Positions 1-6,024 of a stretch of 6,739 nucleotides of DNA are shown here, piece by piece. The stretch comes from Candidatus Rifleibacteriota bacterium (GTDB lineage: Bacteria; Riflebacteria; Ozemobacteria; Ozemobacterales; Ozemobacteraceae): the NCBI GenBank assembly GCA_022704885.1, contig JAKJFO010000217.1, positions 1 through 6,739 of the forward strand, read 5' to 3'. Under the pieces are notes generated by a model. The model did no database searches and was not told the origin of the DNA. It saw only the letters and a program-made list of their open reading frames with translations. Numbering within the stretch: position 1 is the stretch's first letter; each line of letters begins with the position of its first letter. Both the position numbers and the translations under genes were made by a program.

Positions 1-670
1 AGTAGCAGATCTGAGCCAGCAGGCGGGAAATATTTATTGAATTGGCAGAATTTAGATGCAGCGCCTGTTGCAGCTCGGCATCGACGAATGACTTTTTGAC
101 GAGCTCCTGGCAGGCATCAAAATCGGCGCTGACTGCGACAGTATGAATATTGCCGCCGAGAGTGCAGAAAAGTTTTTCCTGAAGCTGGCTGATTTTGCCT
201 TCCGGGTAGAGGACAACGACTTTGATACCCGGCAGGCCGTAAAAAGCGTGTGCTACGGCTGCGCCAGTATCGCCCGAAGTTGCGGTCAGAATGGTGATCT
301 GCTGCCCGGCCGCGAATTCGCGCAGGCACTGCGCCATGAAACGGGCGCCGAAATCTTTGAACGCCAGAGTAGGGCCATGAAAAAGTTCCAGTATACTGCG
401 CCGCGCATCGACCCTGACCAGTTTGATCGGAAAATCGAAAGCTTTTTCGACCAGCCCTCTGGCCGCTTCACGACCGATTTCGCTGCCGATCCAGGCTTCG
501 ATAATGTGGCAGCTGCGTTCGACGAAAGGCAGCCGCAGCAGGCCGGTCAGGTCATTCATTCTCGGTATTTCTGTCGGAAAGAAAAGACCACGGTTCCGGC
601 CCAGACCAAGTTTCACTGCTTCGGCAAAGGTTACCTGTTCATCGGGGTGCTGCAGGTTATAGAGTTTCAT
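1..670 (-). CDS. thrC: Threonine synthase, N-terminal 223 residues (C-terminus beyond left edge)
   Basis: Pyridoxal-phosphate enzyme that converts O-phosphohomoserine to threonine and phosphate, the last step of threonine synthesis, in the cytoplasm. The translation opens with MKLYNL and carries the family signatures in order: GLFFP at about 28-32, HGPTLAFKDFG at 98-108 with the presumed PLP-binding lysine at residue 105, TATSGDTGAAVAHAFYGLP at 130-148, EKLFCTLGGNI at 165-175 and NSANSINISRLLAQICY at 207-223. These match the E. coli-type ThrC closely in order and spacing; that protein has about 428 residues, so roughly half is outside the window. The ATG lies 24 bases after the thrB stop. An AGGA stretch about 12 bases upstream of the ATG is the only ribosome-binding candidate, so initiation may rely partly on coupling to thrB. 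Last gene seen of the thrABC operon. The identification is near certain; only the missing C-terminus is unknown. Confidence 0.97.
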   Translation of the reverse strand, partial: MKLYNLQHPDEQVTFAEAVKLGLGRNRGLFFPTEIPRMNDLTGLLRLPFVERSCHIIEAWIGSEIGREAARGLVEKAFDFPIKLVRVDARRSILELFHGPTLAFKDFGARFMAQCLREFAAGQQITILTATSGDTGAAVAHAFYGLPGIKVVVLYPEGKISQLQEKLFCTLGGNIHTVAVSADFDACQELVKKSFVDAELQQALHLNSANSINISRLLAQICY

Positions 671-694
671 ATTGCTAAAATATCCTGATTCATT

Positions 695-1642
695 TTATCG
701 ATGCGATATGCATTGGGTGCCGGTTTCTGAGATTCTGCAGACTTTAACAAAGCCGCCGGGTTCGCAGAGATAATGGTTGGCGAGCCATTCAGCTGCCAGA
801 TCGGCAGTCTCACGGCTGTTGCTTACGGCAAACATGGTCGGGCCACTGCCGGAAATACCGCTCGCAAGCACGCCAAGCTCGGCTAGAGCTTTTTTAGCCC
901 TGTCATAGCCTGGAATATGTGGGCTGCGGTAAGGTTCGGCCACGACATCCTGCAGCAGAGACGCTGCGAGTTCAGCATCGTCAGTGTGTGAAGCGTGAAT
1001 GAAGCCGCTGAGCAGGCGACCGTAGTTGATGAGATCGGCGCGGCTGTAGCTTTGTGGCAGAAGTGCGCGCATTTTTGCAGTTGAGAGTGAGATGCCGGGG
1101 TAGGCGACAACCCAGAACCAGTCGCAAAAAAATGGCAGGCTGACGCAGAAACTTTTTTTGCTCTGCAGCATGAGCTGCAGGCCGCCAAGAAAACAGGGTG
1201 CGACATTGTCGTAATGAATCGAACCGCTGACTTTCCCTTCGAATTCGCCCATCATCAGCATGAGCCTGTCGTTGTCGAAAGGCCGTTCGAAAAGCTGGTT
1301 AAGTGCGTAAAAAGCGGCTACCACCGAGCAGGCGCTCGAGCCGAGGCCACTGCCGACTGGCAGGTTCTTTTCGAGTTCAAGACTGACACCTGCGCTGCCG
1401 GCGGCGCCAAGGTGCTGTAGAAAGTGCCCGGCGCACTGATAGACTATGTTCTGTTGCGGGTCCTGTGGCAGTTTGTGCTGCCATGGGCCAGAGCAGGTGA
1501 GGCTGATACCATTCGCGGTGCGTTCGGCCTTCAGCCGGTCGCCGAGGCAGCTGCCATCAACCGGCACGACCGCGGCTCCGAGCAGATCGAAGCCAACGCC
1601 GAGATTGGCTATGGTAGCCGGCGCGTAAACCCTGATGCTCAT
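695..1642 (-). CDS. thrB: Homoserine kinase (GHMP kinase family)
   Basis: Phosphorylates homoserine with ATP to O-phosphohomoserine, the substrate of the threonine synthase encoded next. The 315-residue product is close to the usual ~310 of the family. Visible signatures: [15 protein letters not shown] at 5-19 (N-terminal substrate-binding stretch), the GHMP ATP-binding loop [17 protein letters not shown] at 94-110, [15 protein letters not shown] at 140-154, and the C-terminal [11 protein letters not shown] at 262-272. The ATG overlaps the thrA stop as ATGA (positions 1642-1639), a typical arrangement for translational coupling; upstream there is only a weak purine run (GAGAGA), which fits coupling rather than independent initiation. 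No truncation or frameshift is seen. Function is assigned from motifs and from its place between thrA and thrC. Confidence 0.97.
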   Translation of the reverse strand: MSIRVYAPATIANLGVGFDLLGAAVVPVDGSCLGDRLKAERTANGISLTCSGPWQHKLPQDPQQNIVYQCAGHFLQHLGAAGSAGVSLELEKNLPVGSGLGSSACSVVAAFYALNQLFERPFDNDRLMLMMGEFEGKVSGSIHYDNVAPCFLGGLQLMLQSKKSFCVSLPFFCDWFWVVAYPGISLSTAKMRALLPQSYSRADLINYGRLLSGFIHASHTDDAELAASLLQDVVAEPYRSPHIPGYDRAKKALAELGVLASGISGSGPTMFAVSNSRETADLAAEWLANHYLCEPGGFVKVCRISETGTQCISHR

Positions 1643-4104
1643 ACGACCGTCTCTCTGGTCCAGTTCAGGGTGCGCATGAGATCCGCGAAGACGCCGGCCG
1701 CCGTAACTTCGTTACCGGCTCCATAGCCGCGCAGCACAAACGGAATCGGCTGATAGTAACGGCTGTAAAAGGCAAGTGCGTTTTCGCCGCCCTTGACGCT
1801 GTACAGCGGGTCATCCGCACTTACTTCGCCAACTCTGACCCGGCAGACACCGGCATCGATCTCGCCGATGTAGCGTAAAACCTTGTTCTGGATACGGGCT
1901 GCTTCGACGCGAGCTTTGATTGCGGCATCGGCCTGCGGCAGACGGGTCATGAATTCATCAACACTGCCGCTTGCGTCAAAGCCTTCAGGCAGAGCGCCTT
2001 CGACCTTTATGTCTGAAAGTTCAAGGGTATAACCGGCTTCGCGAGCCAGAATCAGCACCTTTCTGGCGACATCCATGCCGCTGAGATCGTCGCGCGGGTC
2101 AGGTTCGGTAAAGTTGCGTTCGCGTGCGATACGCGTGGCTTCTGACATCGGGATACCTTCGTCGAGCTGGCCAAAAATGAACGACAGCGAACCAGAAAGA
2201 ATACCGGTGAAGCGGAGCAGCTCATCGCCAGCATAGATAAGTTTTTTGAGGTTGTCGATAACCGGCAGACCGGCGCCAACCGTAGCTTCGTAAAGGAACT
2301 GCCGGCGCTGCCGCAGAGCAGTGGCACGCATGGCTGTATAGTAGGCGTAATCGCGGGTATTAGCCTTCTTATTGGGCGTTACCACGTGCAACCCGGCATT
2401 CATCGCGTCGATGTAGCTGTCGGCAACACGCTGACTGCTGGTGCAATCCATGAAAACAGGGTTTGACAGCTGCTGTTCGCTAGCCCAGGCAAACATTACG
2501 GCGAGGTCGCATTCCTGACCTTTTTCTTCGAGTTGCTGCTGCCAGTTTTCGAGGTCGATGCCGCGGGCATCGAGCAACATCTTTTTAGAATTTGCCATGG
2601 CGCAGGTTCTGATCGTGATGTTGTTTTTTTTGAGCATTTCTTTCTGGTGCTGCACCTGGCGCAGAAGGGCTTTGCCGATGTTGCCACAACCGACGAGAAA
2701 CAGGTCGAGATACTGCTGCACGTCGAAAAAGATCTGATGGCAGCCAATAACAGCCTGTGCGGCTCTTTTCTGGTCGATAACCACCGAGATCGAGCGCTCG
2801 GAAGCACCCTGGGCGATCGCTATGATGTTGACGCCGGCCAGGGCAAGGGCCTTGAAAAACTTTGCTGCCAGGCCGCGACGGGTGCGCATGCCGTCGCCGA
2901 TCAGTGAGACGATAGCGAGGCCATGCATCAGCGCGAATGGTTCGAGCAGGCCGGTATGCAGTTCGAGTTCGAACTCGGCGCTGAGGGCCTGTTCGGCTTT
3001 ATCGGCACAATCAGAAGCAACGCAGAAACAGATGCTGTATTCTGACGAGCTTTGCGAGATCAGTGAAATTGAGACGCCGGCGCGAGATATGGCACCGAAA
3101 ACGCGACTGGCCATGCCGACCATTCCCTTCATACCCGGCCCGGAAAGATTGAACATTGTCTGCTTCTCGAGGTGTGACACGGCTTTAACCTGCATTCCGG
3201 TGCGGTCGGTCTCGCTTGAAATCAGCGTGCCAGCAAAATCAGGGCGCAGGCTGTTTCTTATATAGCAGGGAATATGATACTGAGCGATTGGCACAATCGT
3301 CTTGGGGTGCAGCACTTTGGCGCCAAAATATGACATTTCCATGGCTTCCTGGTAGCTGAGCTGGGCAAGAAAGGCCGCATCTGGCACCAGACGAGGGTCA
3401 GCACTGAAAGCTCCATCGACATCGGTCCAGATTTCACAGCTGTCGGCGTTGATACAGGCGGCGAGAACGGCGGCCGAATAATCAGAGCCGTTGCGACCGA
3501 GTGTAACAACCTGACCATGCCGGTTAAATGCTGCAAAACCTGGCATTATCCAGATCTGTTTTTCATGCAGATTGATGCCTGAGAAAAGTTTTCTCCCATG
3601 ATCGACGTTGACGAGTGCGTCAAGCGTCGGTCCGTATGCCGGAAAGAGTCTTGCAGGATCGAGTTGCGCGCATGTTCTGCCGCGGGCGATCATCAGCTGC
3701 TCCATCAGGGCGGCTGACATGTATTCACCACCGACGGCTACGGCTGCGGTAATGGTTTCACTGCACTCGCCAAGCAGAGCGACGCCATCTGCCTTGCGCC
3801 GCCAGAAACTGAGCTGGTTATTGAGAATGGCGGCAAGCAGCTGGTGCTGCTCTTCGTTGATTACTGAGTTGGCGGCTTCGAAAAGATTGCGCAGAAGAAC
3901 TTCGATACGGTTGAGCACCTCTTCGTAGTTCTCGCCGCTGCGTGCCTTTTCCATCAGTTCGAGGAGACTGTTGGTTATGGTTGCTGGCGCTGAGAGCACA
4001 GCCGCGACTTTTTCGGTGTGAGCAGAGGCCAGAATGATGTCTGCCGCCTGGGAAAATCGTTCCCAGTTTCCGAGGGAGGTTCCGCCGAATTTCATGACCT
4101 TCAT
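1639..4104 (-). CDS. thrA: Bifunctional aspartokinase I / homoserine dehydrogenase I
   Basis: Fused enzyme catalysing the first step (aspartate to aspartyl phosphate) and the third step (aspartate semialdehyde to homoserine, NAD(P)H dependent) of the threonine branch. The 821 residues compare with 820 in E. coli ThrA. Order of domains: aspartokinase at about 1-295 with KFGGTS at 5-10, [14 protein letters not shown] at 203-216, TDVDG at 227-231 and [10 protein letters not shown] at 258-267; two ACT regulatory modules at about 315-455 ([10 protein letters not shown] at 321-330, ISQSSSEYS at 349-357, GDGMRTRRG at 403-411, [13 protein letters not shown] at 430-442), which in this family bind threonine for feedback inhibition; homoserine dehydrogenase at about 465-821 with the nucleotide-binding GCGNIG at 472-477, TPNKKAN at 576-582, [10 protein letters not shown] at 607-616 and [16 protein letters not shown] at 667-682. 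The start is supported by AAGGAG (complement of 4114-4119) 9 bases before the ATG. All catalytic regions appear intact. First gene of thrABC. Confidence 0.98.
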   Translation of the reverse strand: MKVMKFGGTSLGNWERFSQAADIILASAHTEKVAAVLSAPATITNSLLELMEKARSGENYEEVLNRIEVLLRNLFEAANSVINEEQHQLLAAILNNQLSFWRRKADGVALLGECSETITAAVAVGGEYMSAALMEQLMIARGRTCAQLDPARLFPAYGPTLDALVNVDHGRKLFSGINLHEKQIWIMPGFAAFNRHGQVVTLGRNGSDYSAAVLAACINADSCEIWTDVDGAFSADPRLVPDAAFLAQLSYQEAMEMSYFGAKVLHPKTIVPIAQYHIPCYIRNSLRPDFAGTLISSETDRTGMQVKAVSHLEKQTMFNLSGPGMKGMVGMASRVFGAISRAGVSISLISQSSSEYSICFCVASDCADKAEQALSAEFELELHTGLLEPFALMHGLAIVSLIGDGMRTRRGLAAKFFKALALAGVNIIAIAQGASERSISVVIDQKRAAQAVIGCHQIFFDVQQYLDLFLVGCGNIGKALLRQVQHQKEMLKKNNITIRTCAMANSKKMLLDARGIDLENWQQQLEEKGQECDLAVMFAWASEQQLSNPVFMDCTSSQRVADSYIDAMNAGLHVVTPNKKANTRDYAYYTAMRATALRQRRQFLYEATVGAGLPVIDNLKKLIYAGDELLRFTGILSGSLSFIFGQLDEGIPMSEATRIARERNFTEPDPRDDLSGMDVARKVLILAREAGYTLELSDIKVEGALPEGFDASGSVDEFMTRLPQADAAIKARVEAARIQNKVLRYIGEIDAGVCRVRVGEVSADDPLYSVKGGENALAFYSRYYQPIPFVLRGYGAGNEVTAAGVFADLMRTLNWTRETVV

Positions 4105-4172
4105 CTAGAGATTCTCCTTGCGCGACTATGATAGAGAGATAATGGTTTGATAAGATCAAGCAAATGCGCTTG

Positions 4173-4208
4173 CGATTACGATAACGATTACCGCTTTGCT
4201 GAGCACGA
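4173..4208 (+). repeat. Dispersed intergenic repeat, copy A
   Basis: Three CGATTA/CGATAA/CGATTA hexamers (4173-4190) run into CCGCTTTGCTGAGCACGA (4191-4208). It matches copy B at 4641-4676 at 32 of 36 positions counted by eye. It lies between thrA and the divergent small gene, inside the predicted untranslated leader of thrA. Confidence 0.75.
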
Positions 4209-4221
4209 TTTTAATGTGCAT

Positions 4222-4250
4222 AGTATATTGTTTACAAGTGAATGGCGCAA
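4222..4250 (-). promoter_or_regulatory. Candidate sigma-70-type promoter of the thr operon
   Basis: On the minus strand, TTGCGC (4250-4245) is followed after 17 bases by TATACT (4227-4222), a reasonable -35/-10 pair. Transcription would start near 4215 and give a leader of about 110 bases before thrA that contains the dispersed repeat at 4173-4208. It overlaps the promoter of the divergent small gene, so the two could compete for RNA polymerase. An alternative start closer to thrA cannot be excluded. This is inferred from consensus matching only. Confidence 0.4.
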
Positions 4251-4260
4251 GGCTTATAAT
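4231..4260 (+). promoter_or_regulatory. Near-consensus sigma-70-type promoter of the small membrane protein gene
   Basis: TTTACA (4231-4236), an 18-base spacer, then a perfect TATAAT (4255-4260). The start site would be near 4267, about 40 bases before the ATG at 4309, with a strong AGGAGA ribosome-binding site in between. This is the best promoter match in the window, and it supports the small downstream reading frame as a real, well-expressed gene. A two-fold symmetric TTGT-TT-ACAA at 4228-4237 overlaps the -35 and could be a regulator site, but this is weak. Confidence 0.6.
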
Positions 4261-4308
4261 CGGGCCGGTTAAACTCAATTCTGACAGTCGTGATGCCAGG
4301 AGAAAAAA

Positions 4309-4494
4309 ATGAAATCAGACAAAAAAAAGAACGTTGATGATGCAGCAGACGAGATAAAAGGCCCGCAGAAATACGATCTGCAGGCGGCTCACCGCAAGGT
4401 CATGGCGGTAATGATAGGAATTTTCCTGGCAATGCTGGGAGTAATGATCGCCTGTTCAGACAAGGTAGAATTCGCCTCAACCGGCGGCATGTAA
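4309..4494 (+). CDS. Small single-pass membrane protein, function unknown (61 residues)
   Basis: I do not recognise this protein. It has a charged, lysine-rich N-terminus (residues 1-30), one hydrophobic segment at about 31-49 (VMAVMIGIFLAMLGVMIAC) and a short tail of 12 residues. Arg-Lys immediately before the hydrophobic stretch predicts the N-terminus in the cytoplasm and the C-terminus outside. Cys49 is preceded by Met-Ile-Ala, which resembles a lipobox loosely, but a lipoprotein signal this far from the N-terminus would leave only about 13 mature residues, so a plain membrane anchor is more likely. Support for a real gene: AGGAGA at 4298-4303 with 5 bases to the ATG, and a TTTACA-18-TATAAT promoter about 50 bases upstream. 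It is transcribed divergently from thrA and convergently to the gene ending at 4739, so it is probably monocistronic. No function can be inferred from the neighbours. Confidence 0.75.
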   Translation: MKSDKKKNVDDAADEIKGPQKYDLQAAHRKVMAVMIGIFLAMLGVMIACSDKVEFASTGGM

Positions 4495-4496
4495 TG

Positions 4497-4519
4497 AGGG
4501 TTTGGTAAAATAGAACCCT
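4497..4519 (+). terminator. Weak hairpin just after the small membrane protein gene
   Basis: AGGGTTT (4497-4503) can pair with GAACCCT (4513-4519), giving seven pairs including one G-U, around a 9-base loop, starting 3 bases after the stop codon. There is no U-run after it, so it is a poor intrinsic terminator. It may protect the 3' end or be chance. Confidence 0.25.
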
Positions 4520-4596
4520 GGCTTTCTGAGGCTTGATCCCAGATAATTATGAAAAGTAACAATCGAACTCACTGAGGGCGAAAGGTTTAAGAGTTC

Positions 4597-4676
4597 TCGT
4601 GCTCGTTCGCGTAATCTTAATCGTAATCGATTTTGTTTTTCGATTACGATTACGAGCACCGCTTCGCTGAGCACGA
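4597..4676. repeat. Large inverted repeat of the dispersed family (copies B and D)
   Basis: Copy B reads on the plus strand at 4641-4676: CGATTA, CGATTA, CGAGCA, then CCGCTTCGCTGAGCACGA. A related unit lies inverted at 4597-4630. The two face each other with a perfect 13-base stem, 4618-4630 against 4640-4652, around a T-rich loop (4631-4639). An outer pairing TCGTGCTC (4597-4604) with GAGCACGA (4669-4676) is also perfect. The element sits between the 3' ends of two convergent genes, where a bidirectional RNA hairpin could limit read-through or stabilise 3' ends; neither side ends in a clear U-run. The structure is read directly from the sequence, the role is inferred. Confidence 0.75.
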
Positions 4677-4738
4677 ATTTCGGGTATGGTTCAGTTTGAA
4701 TTGTCATAGTCAGCCTGATTTGTGCAGTAAAATATGGG

Positions 4739-5665
4739 TCAGGATCTGACGTCGACAAAGTTGCCGGTGTTGAACATGGCCGGAGTTGAGATCATGTCGT
4801 AGAGCCTGAAAACCTGGCGGGAAAGAAAATTTTCGCCGCGCAGGCGCATGGTTTCTTCGGGTCGCTCAGTTTTCGCGGTCAGCGGTTGTTCGCGTTCACG
4901 GCGCAGCAGCGTTTCGCCGGCGGTTTCGGTTGGTTCGAGGCGCGCGATGGCCGGTTGAACACGATTTTCGCCTTCTGCCAGCGGGTTGACTTCGATCTGA
5001 GACGATGCATCCGGCAGGGCTGGCGGCTCAATCACAGAGCTTGGCGGTTCGGCAAAGAATTCAGCGCGCGCGAACTCGGCCTTTTCGTAGCCGACCGGCT
5101 GCAGGTAAGAGCCGGCATCAGGTTTGTAGGCGCGCAGGGCGAGGTTATACTCATAACGCGGCATGGCCTTAACCGCTTCAGTTGGCGTGGCCTCGGCGGT
5201 TGGCAGGGCTTCCGGCAGCGGGGCCGGCAGTTCGGCCGGCATCAACGGGTTGTCGCGTTCGGTTTCGGCGGCCAGCGGAGTTGCCGGGCGCAGGTTGGCA
5301 TTGGCATCGGGCAGTTTGCGTTCGATCTGCGCCGGTTCGGCGACGGCAGAATCGAACAGCGGCGAACTTTCGCTGCGGTTGATTTCAGGCGTTATTGCAG
5401 CCAGTTGTGACGGAGGTGCAACTGTTGGCAGCATTTCGGTGTTGCTGACGTTCTGGATCGGGGCGGCAGCGCGTGGCCCGGCATAAGGGAAAGCCTGTTC
5501 GGCCAGCGGCAGATAAGAATCGGTGACTTCGGTTTTATCTATAGGAGTCGGTCGCAGTACAGAGACGACCGGCAGATCGTGTACCTGGCTCTTGAGTCTG
5601 GTCGGAACCTGGTTAAAGAAATCGATCTGATAAGAATACTGAATTCCTTTTACCGATATAGCCAT
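4739..5665 (-). CDS. Pro/Ala/Glu-rich protein of unknown function (308 residues)
   Basis: I do not recognise this protein. About 12% of residues are proline (38 by hand count), with many Ala and Glu, and no Cys or Trp. There is no signal peptide and no membrane segment, so a cytoplasmic, largely disordered protein is the simplest reading. The two ends look different from the middle: residues 1-30 (start MAISVKGIQYSYQIDFF) and about 265-308 (RLRGENFLSRQVFRLYDMI, then MFNTGNFVDVRS) have normal composition and could be folded or partner-binding. The centre (about 50-265) is made of PxxP-like and ALP/PAL stretches, interrupted by a Tyr-rich patch at 170-194. The ATG at 5665 is the first in the frame; AAAAGGG lies 13 bases upstream, rather far. 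A palindrome sits about 30 bases upstream. An uninterrupted 308-codon frame is the main evidence for coding; the opposite-strand frames look like Gly/Arg/Phe-rich shadows. Confidence 0.75.
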   Translation of the reverse strand: MAISVKGIQYSYQIDFFNQVPTRLKSQVHDLPVVSVLRPTPIDKTEVTDSYLPLAEQAFPYAGPRAAAPIQNVSNTEMLPTVAPPSQLAAITPEINRSESSPLFDSAVAEPAQIERKLPDANANLRPATPLAAETERDNPLMPAELPAPLPEALPTAEATPTEAVKAMPRYEYNLALRAYKPDAGSYLQPVGYEKAEFARAEFFAEPPSSVIEPPALPDASSQIEVNPLAEGENRVQPAIARLEPTETAGETLLRREREQPLTAKTERPEETMRLRGENFLSRQVFRLYDMISTPAMFNTGNFVDVRS

Positions 5666-5690
5666 ATATTAATAATAACCCTTTTGGTGT

Positions 5691-5729
5691 ATTCATGCCA
5701 GTAAAATCGGACTGGCAGTGTACATGAAT
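5691..5729. promoter_or_regulatory. Compound palindrome in the leader of the Pro/Ala/Glu-rich gene
   Basis: TGCCAGT (5696-5702) and ACTGGCA (5711-5717) form a perfect 7-base inverted repeat around an 8-base spacer. ATTCATG (5691-5697) and CATGAAT (5723-5729) form a second, outer perfect 7-base inverted repeat that shares two bases with the first. It begins about 25 bases upstream of the ATG at 5665. It could be an operator for a dimeric regulator or an RNA hairpin in the leader; the sequence alone does not decide. Confidence 0.5.
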
Positions 5730-5762
5730 TCTGCTGATATGTGCTGGATGACAGAAAACTGT

Positions 5763-5795
5763 CGATTACGACAACGACAACGATTAAGATCACGA
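5763..5795 (+). repeat. Dispersed intergenic repeat, copy C (degenerate hexamer array)
   Basis: Four hexamers in tandem, CGATTA, CGACAA, CGACAA, CGATTA, followed by AGATCACGA. The same hexamers appear in copies A and B, and the CGATTA-AGAT junction also occurs in the inverted unit D at 4597-4630. The CCGCTT-GCTGAGCACGA half seen in A and B is absent here, leaving only the terminal CACGA. It lies in the divergent spacer between the Pro/Ala/Glu-rich gene and the peptidase gene. Confidence 0.6.
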
Positions 5796-5882
5796 AAAAG
5801 GGTCTGTGACCGCCCATAGCATTACAGATAATCAAGACGTCATGTCTGGTAATGAAGTTTATGTTTGCATCGTCGATTTTGC

Positions 5883-5911
5883 TTTACAGAAGAAGCGACT
5901 GATATTACCAT
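5883..5911 (+). promoter_or_regulatory. Weak promoter candidate for the prolyl oligopeptidase gene
   Basis: TTTACA (5883-5888), a 17-base spacer, then TACCAT (5906-5911), which matches four of six -10 positions. It would leave an untranslated leader of about 105 bases. The match is modest, and other starts are possible. Confidence 0.25.
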
Positions 5912-6024
5912 ATTGGCGGTTGAAACGGTGCTTCTCGCTTCGGGAGGTCGCGCTTCGACTTATGGGTCGGGGCCGCCTGACAGATTGGACTGCCGCGACC
6001 GGGCATGATCGATAAGGTGAACAG

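Larger units (their letters stand above)
5666..6024. other. Divergent intergenic region of about 360 bases
   Basis: No convincing gene is seen here. It holds the compound palindrome (5691-5729), a small GACAG-AAAA-CTGTC hairpin (5750-5763), repeat copy C (5763-5795) and a weak promoter candidate for the peptidase gene. A 69-codon frame from a GTG at 5806 to 6015 has only 3 bases between its AAAGGG and the start and no recognisable product, so it was not called. No tRNA-like or riboswitch-like fold was recognised. Confidence 0.6.

Noticed and set aside
143..688. 181-codon plus-strand frame opposite thrC
   Set aside because: It lies entirely antisense to the unmistakable thrC and its short upstream spacer, has no recognisable product, and its composition follows from the complementary strand.
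3818..4159. 113-codon minus-strand frame starting upstream of thrA
   Set aside because: It runs out of frame through the first 280 bases of thrA, and the AAGGAG there is correctly spaced for thrA itself rather than for this start.
4173..4208. Possible CRISPR-like repeat array
   Set aside because: The copies are few, far apart, variable in hexamer number and orientation, and not separated by unique spacers of equal length.
4477..4758. 93-codon minus-strand frame across the convergent spacer
   Set aside because: It overlaps the end of both flanking genes, and its middle is the translated hexamer inverted repeat (Arg-Leu and Val-Ile runs), so the open frame is caused by the repeat.
4886..5410. 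174-codon plus-strand frame opposite the Pro/Ala/Glu-rich gene
   Set aside because: The product is Gly/Arg/Phe-rich with no domain, as expected for the complement of a GC-biased Pro/Ala/Glu frame. The longer minus-strand frame is preferred, although neither has a known homologue by eye.
5650..5835. 61-codon minus-strand frame with a Val/Ile run
   Set aside because: The hydrophobic run is the translation of repeat copy C, and the frame crosses the palindrome and the start of the real gene; no ribosome-binding site was seen.
5964..5999. GC-rich imperfect hairpin (GGTCG with CGACC) before the peptidase gene
   Set aside because: Only five consecutive pairs, a long loop and no U-run; not distinguishable from chance.
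5806..6015. 69-codon plus-strand frame with GTG start before the peptidase gene
   Set aside because: Only 3 bases separate the purine run from the start codon, the product is not recognisable, and the frame includes the putative peptidase promoter. It could be a small gene but cannot be supported.
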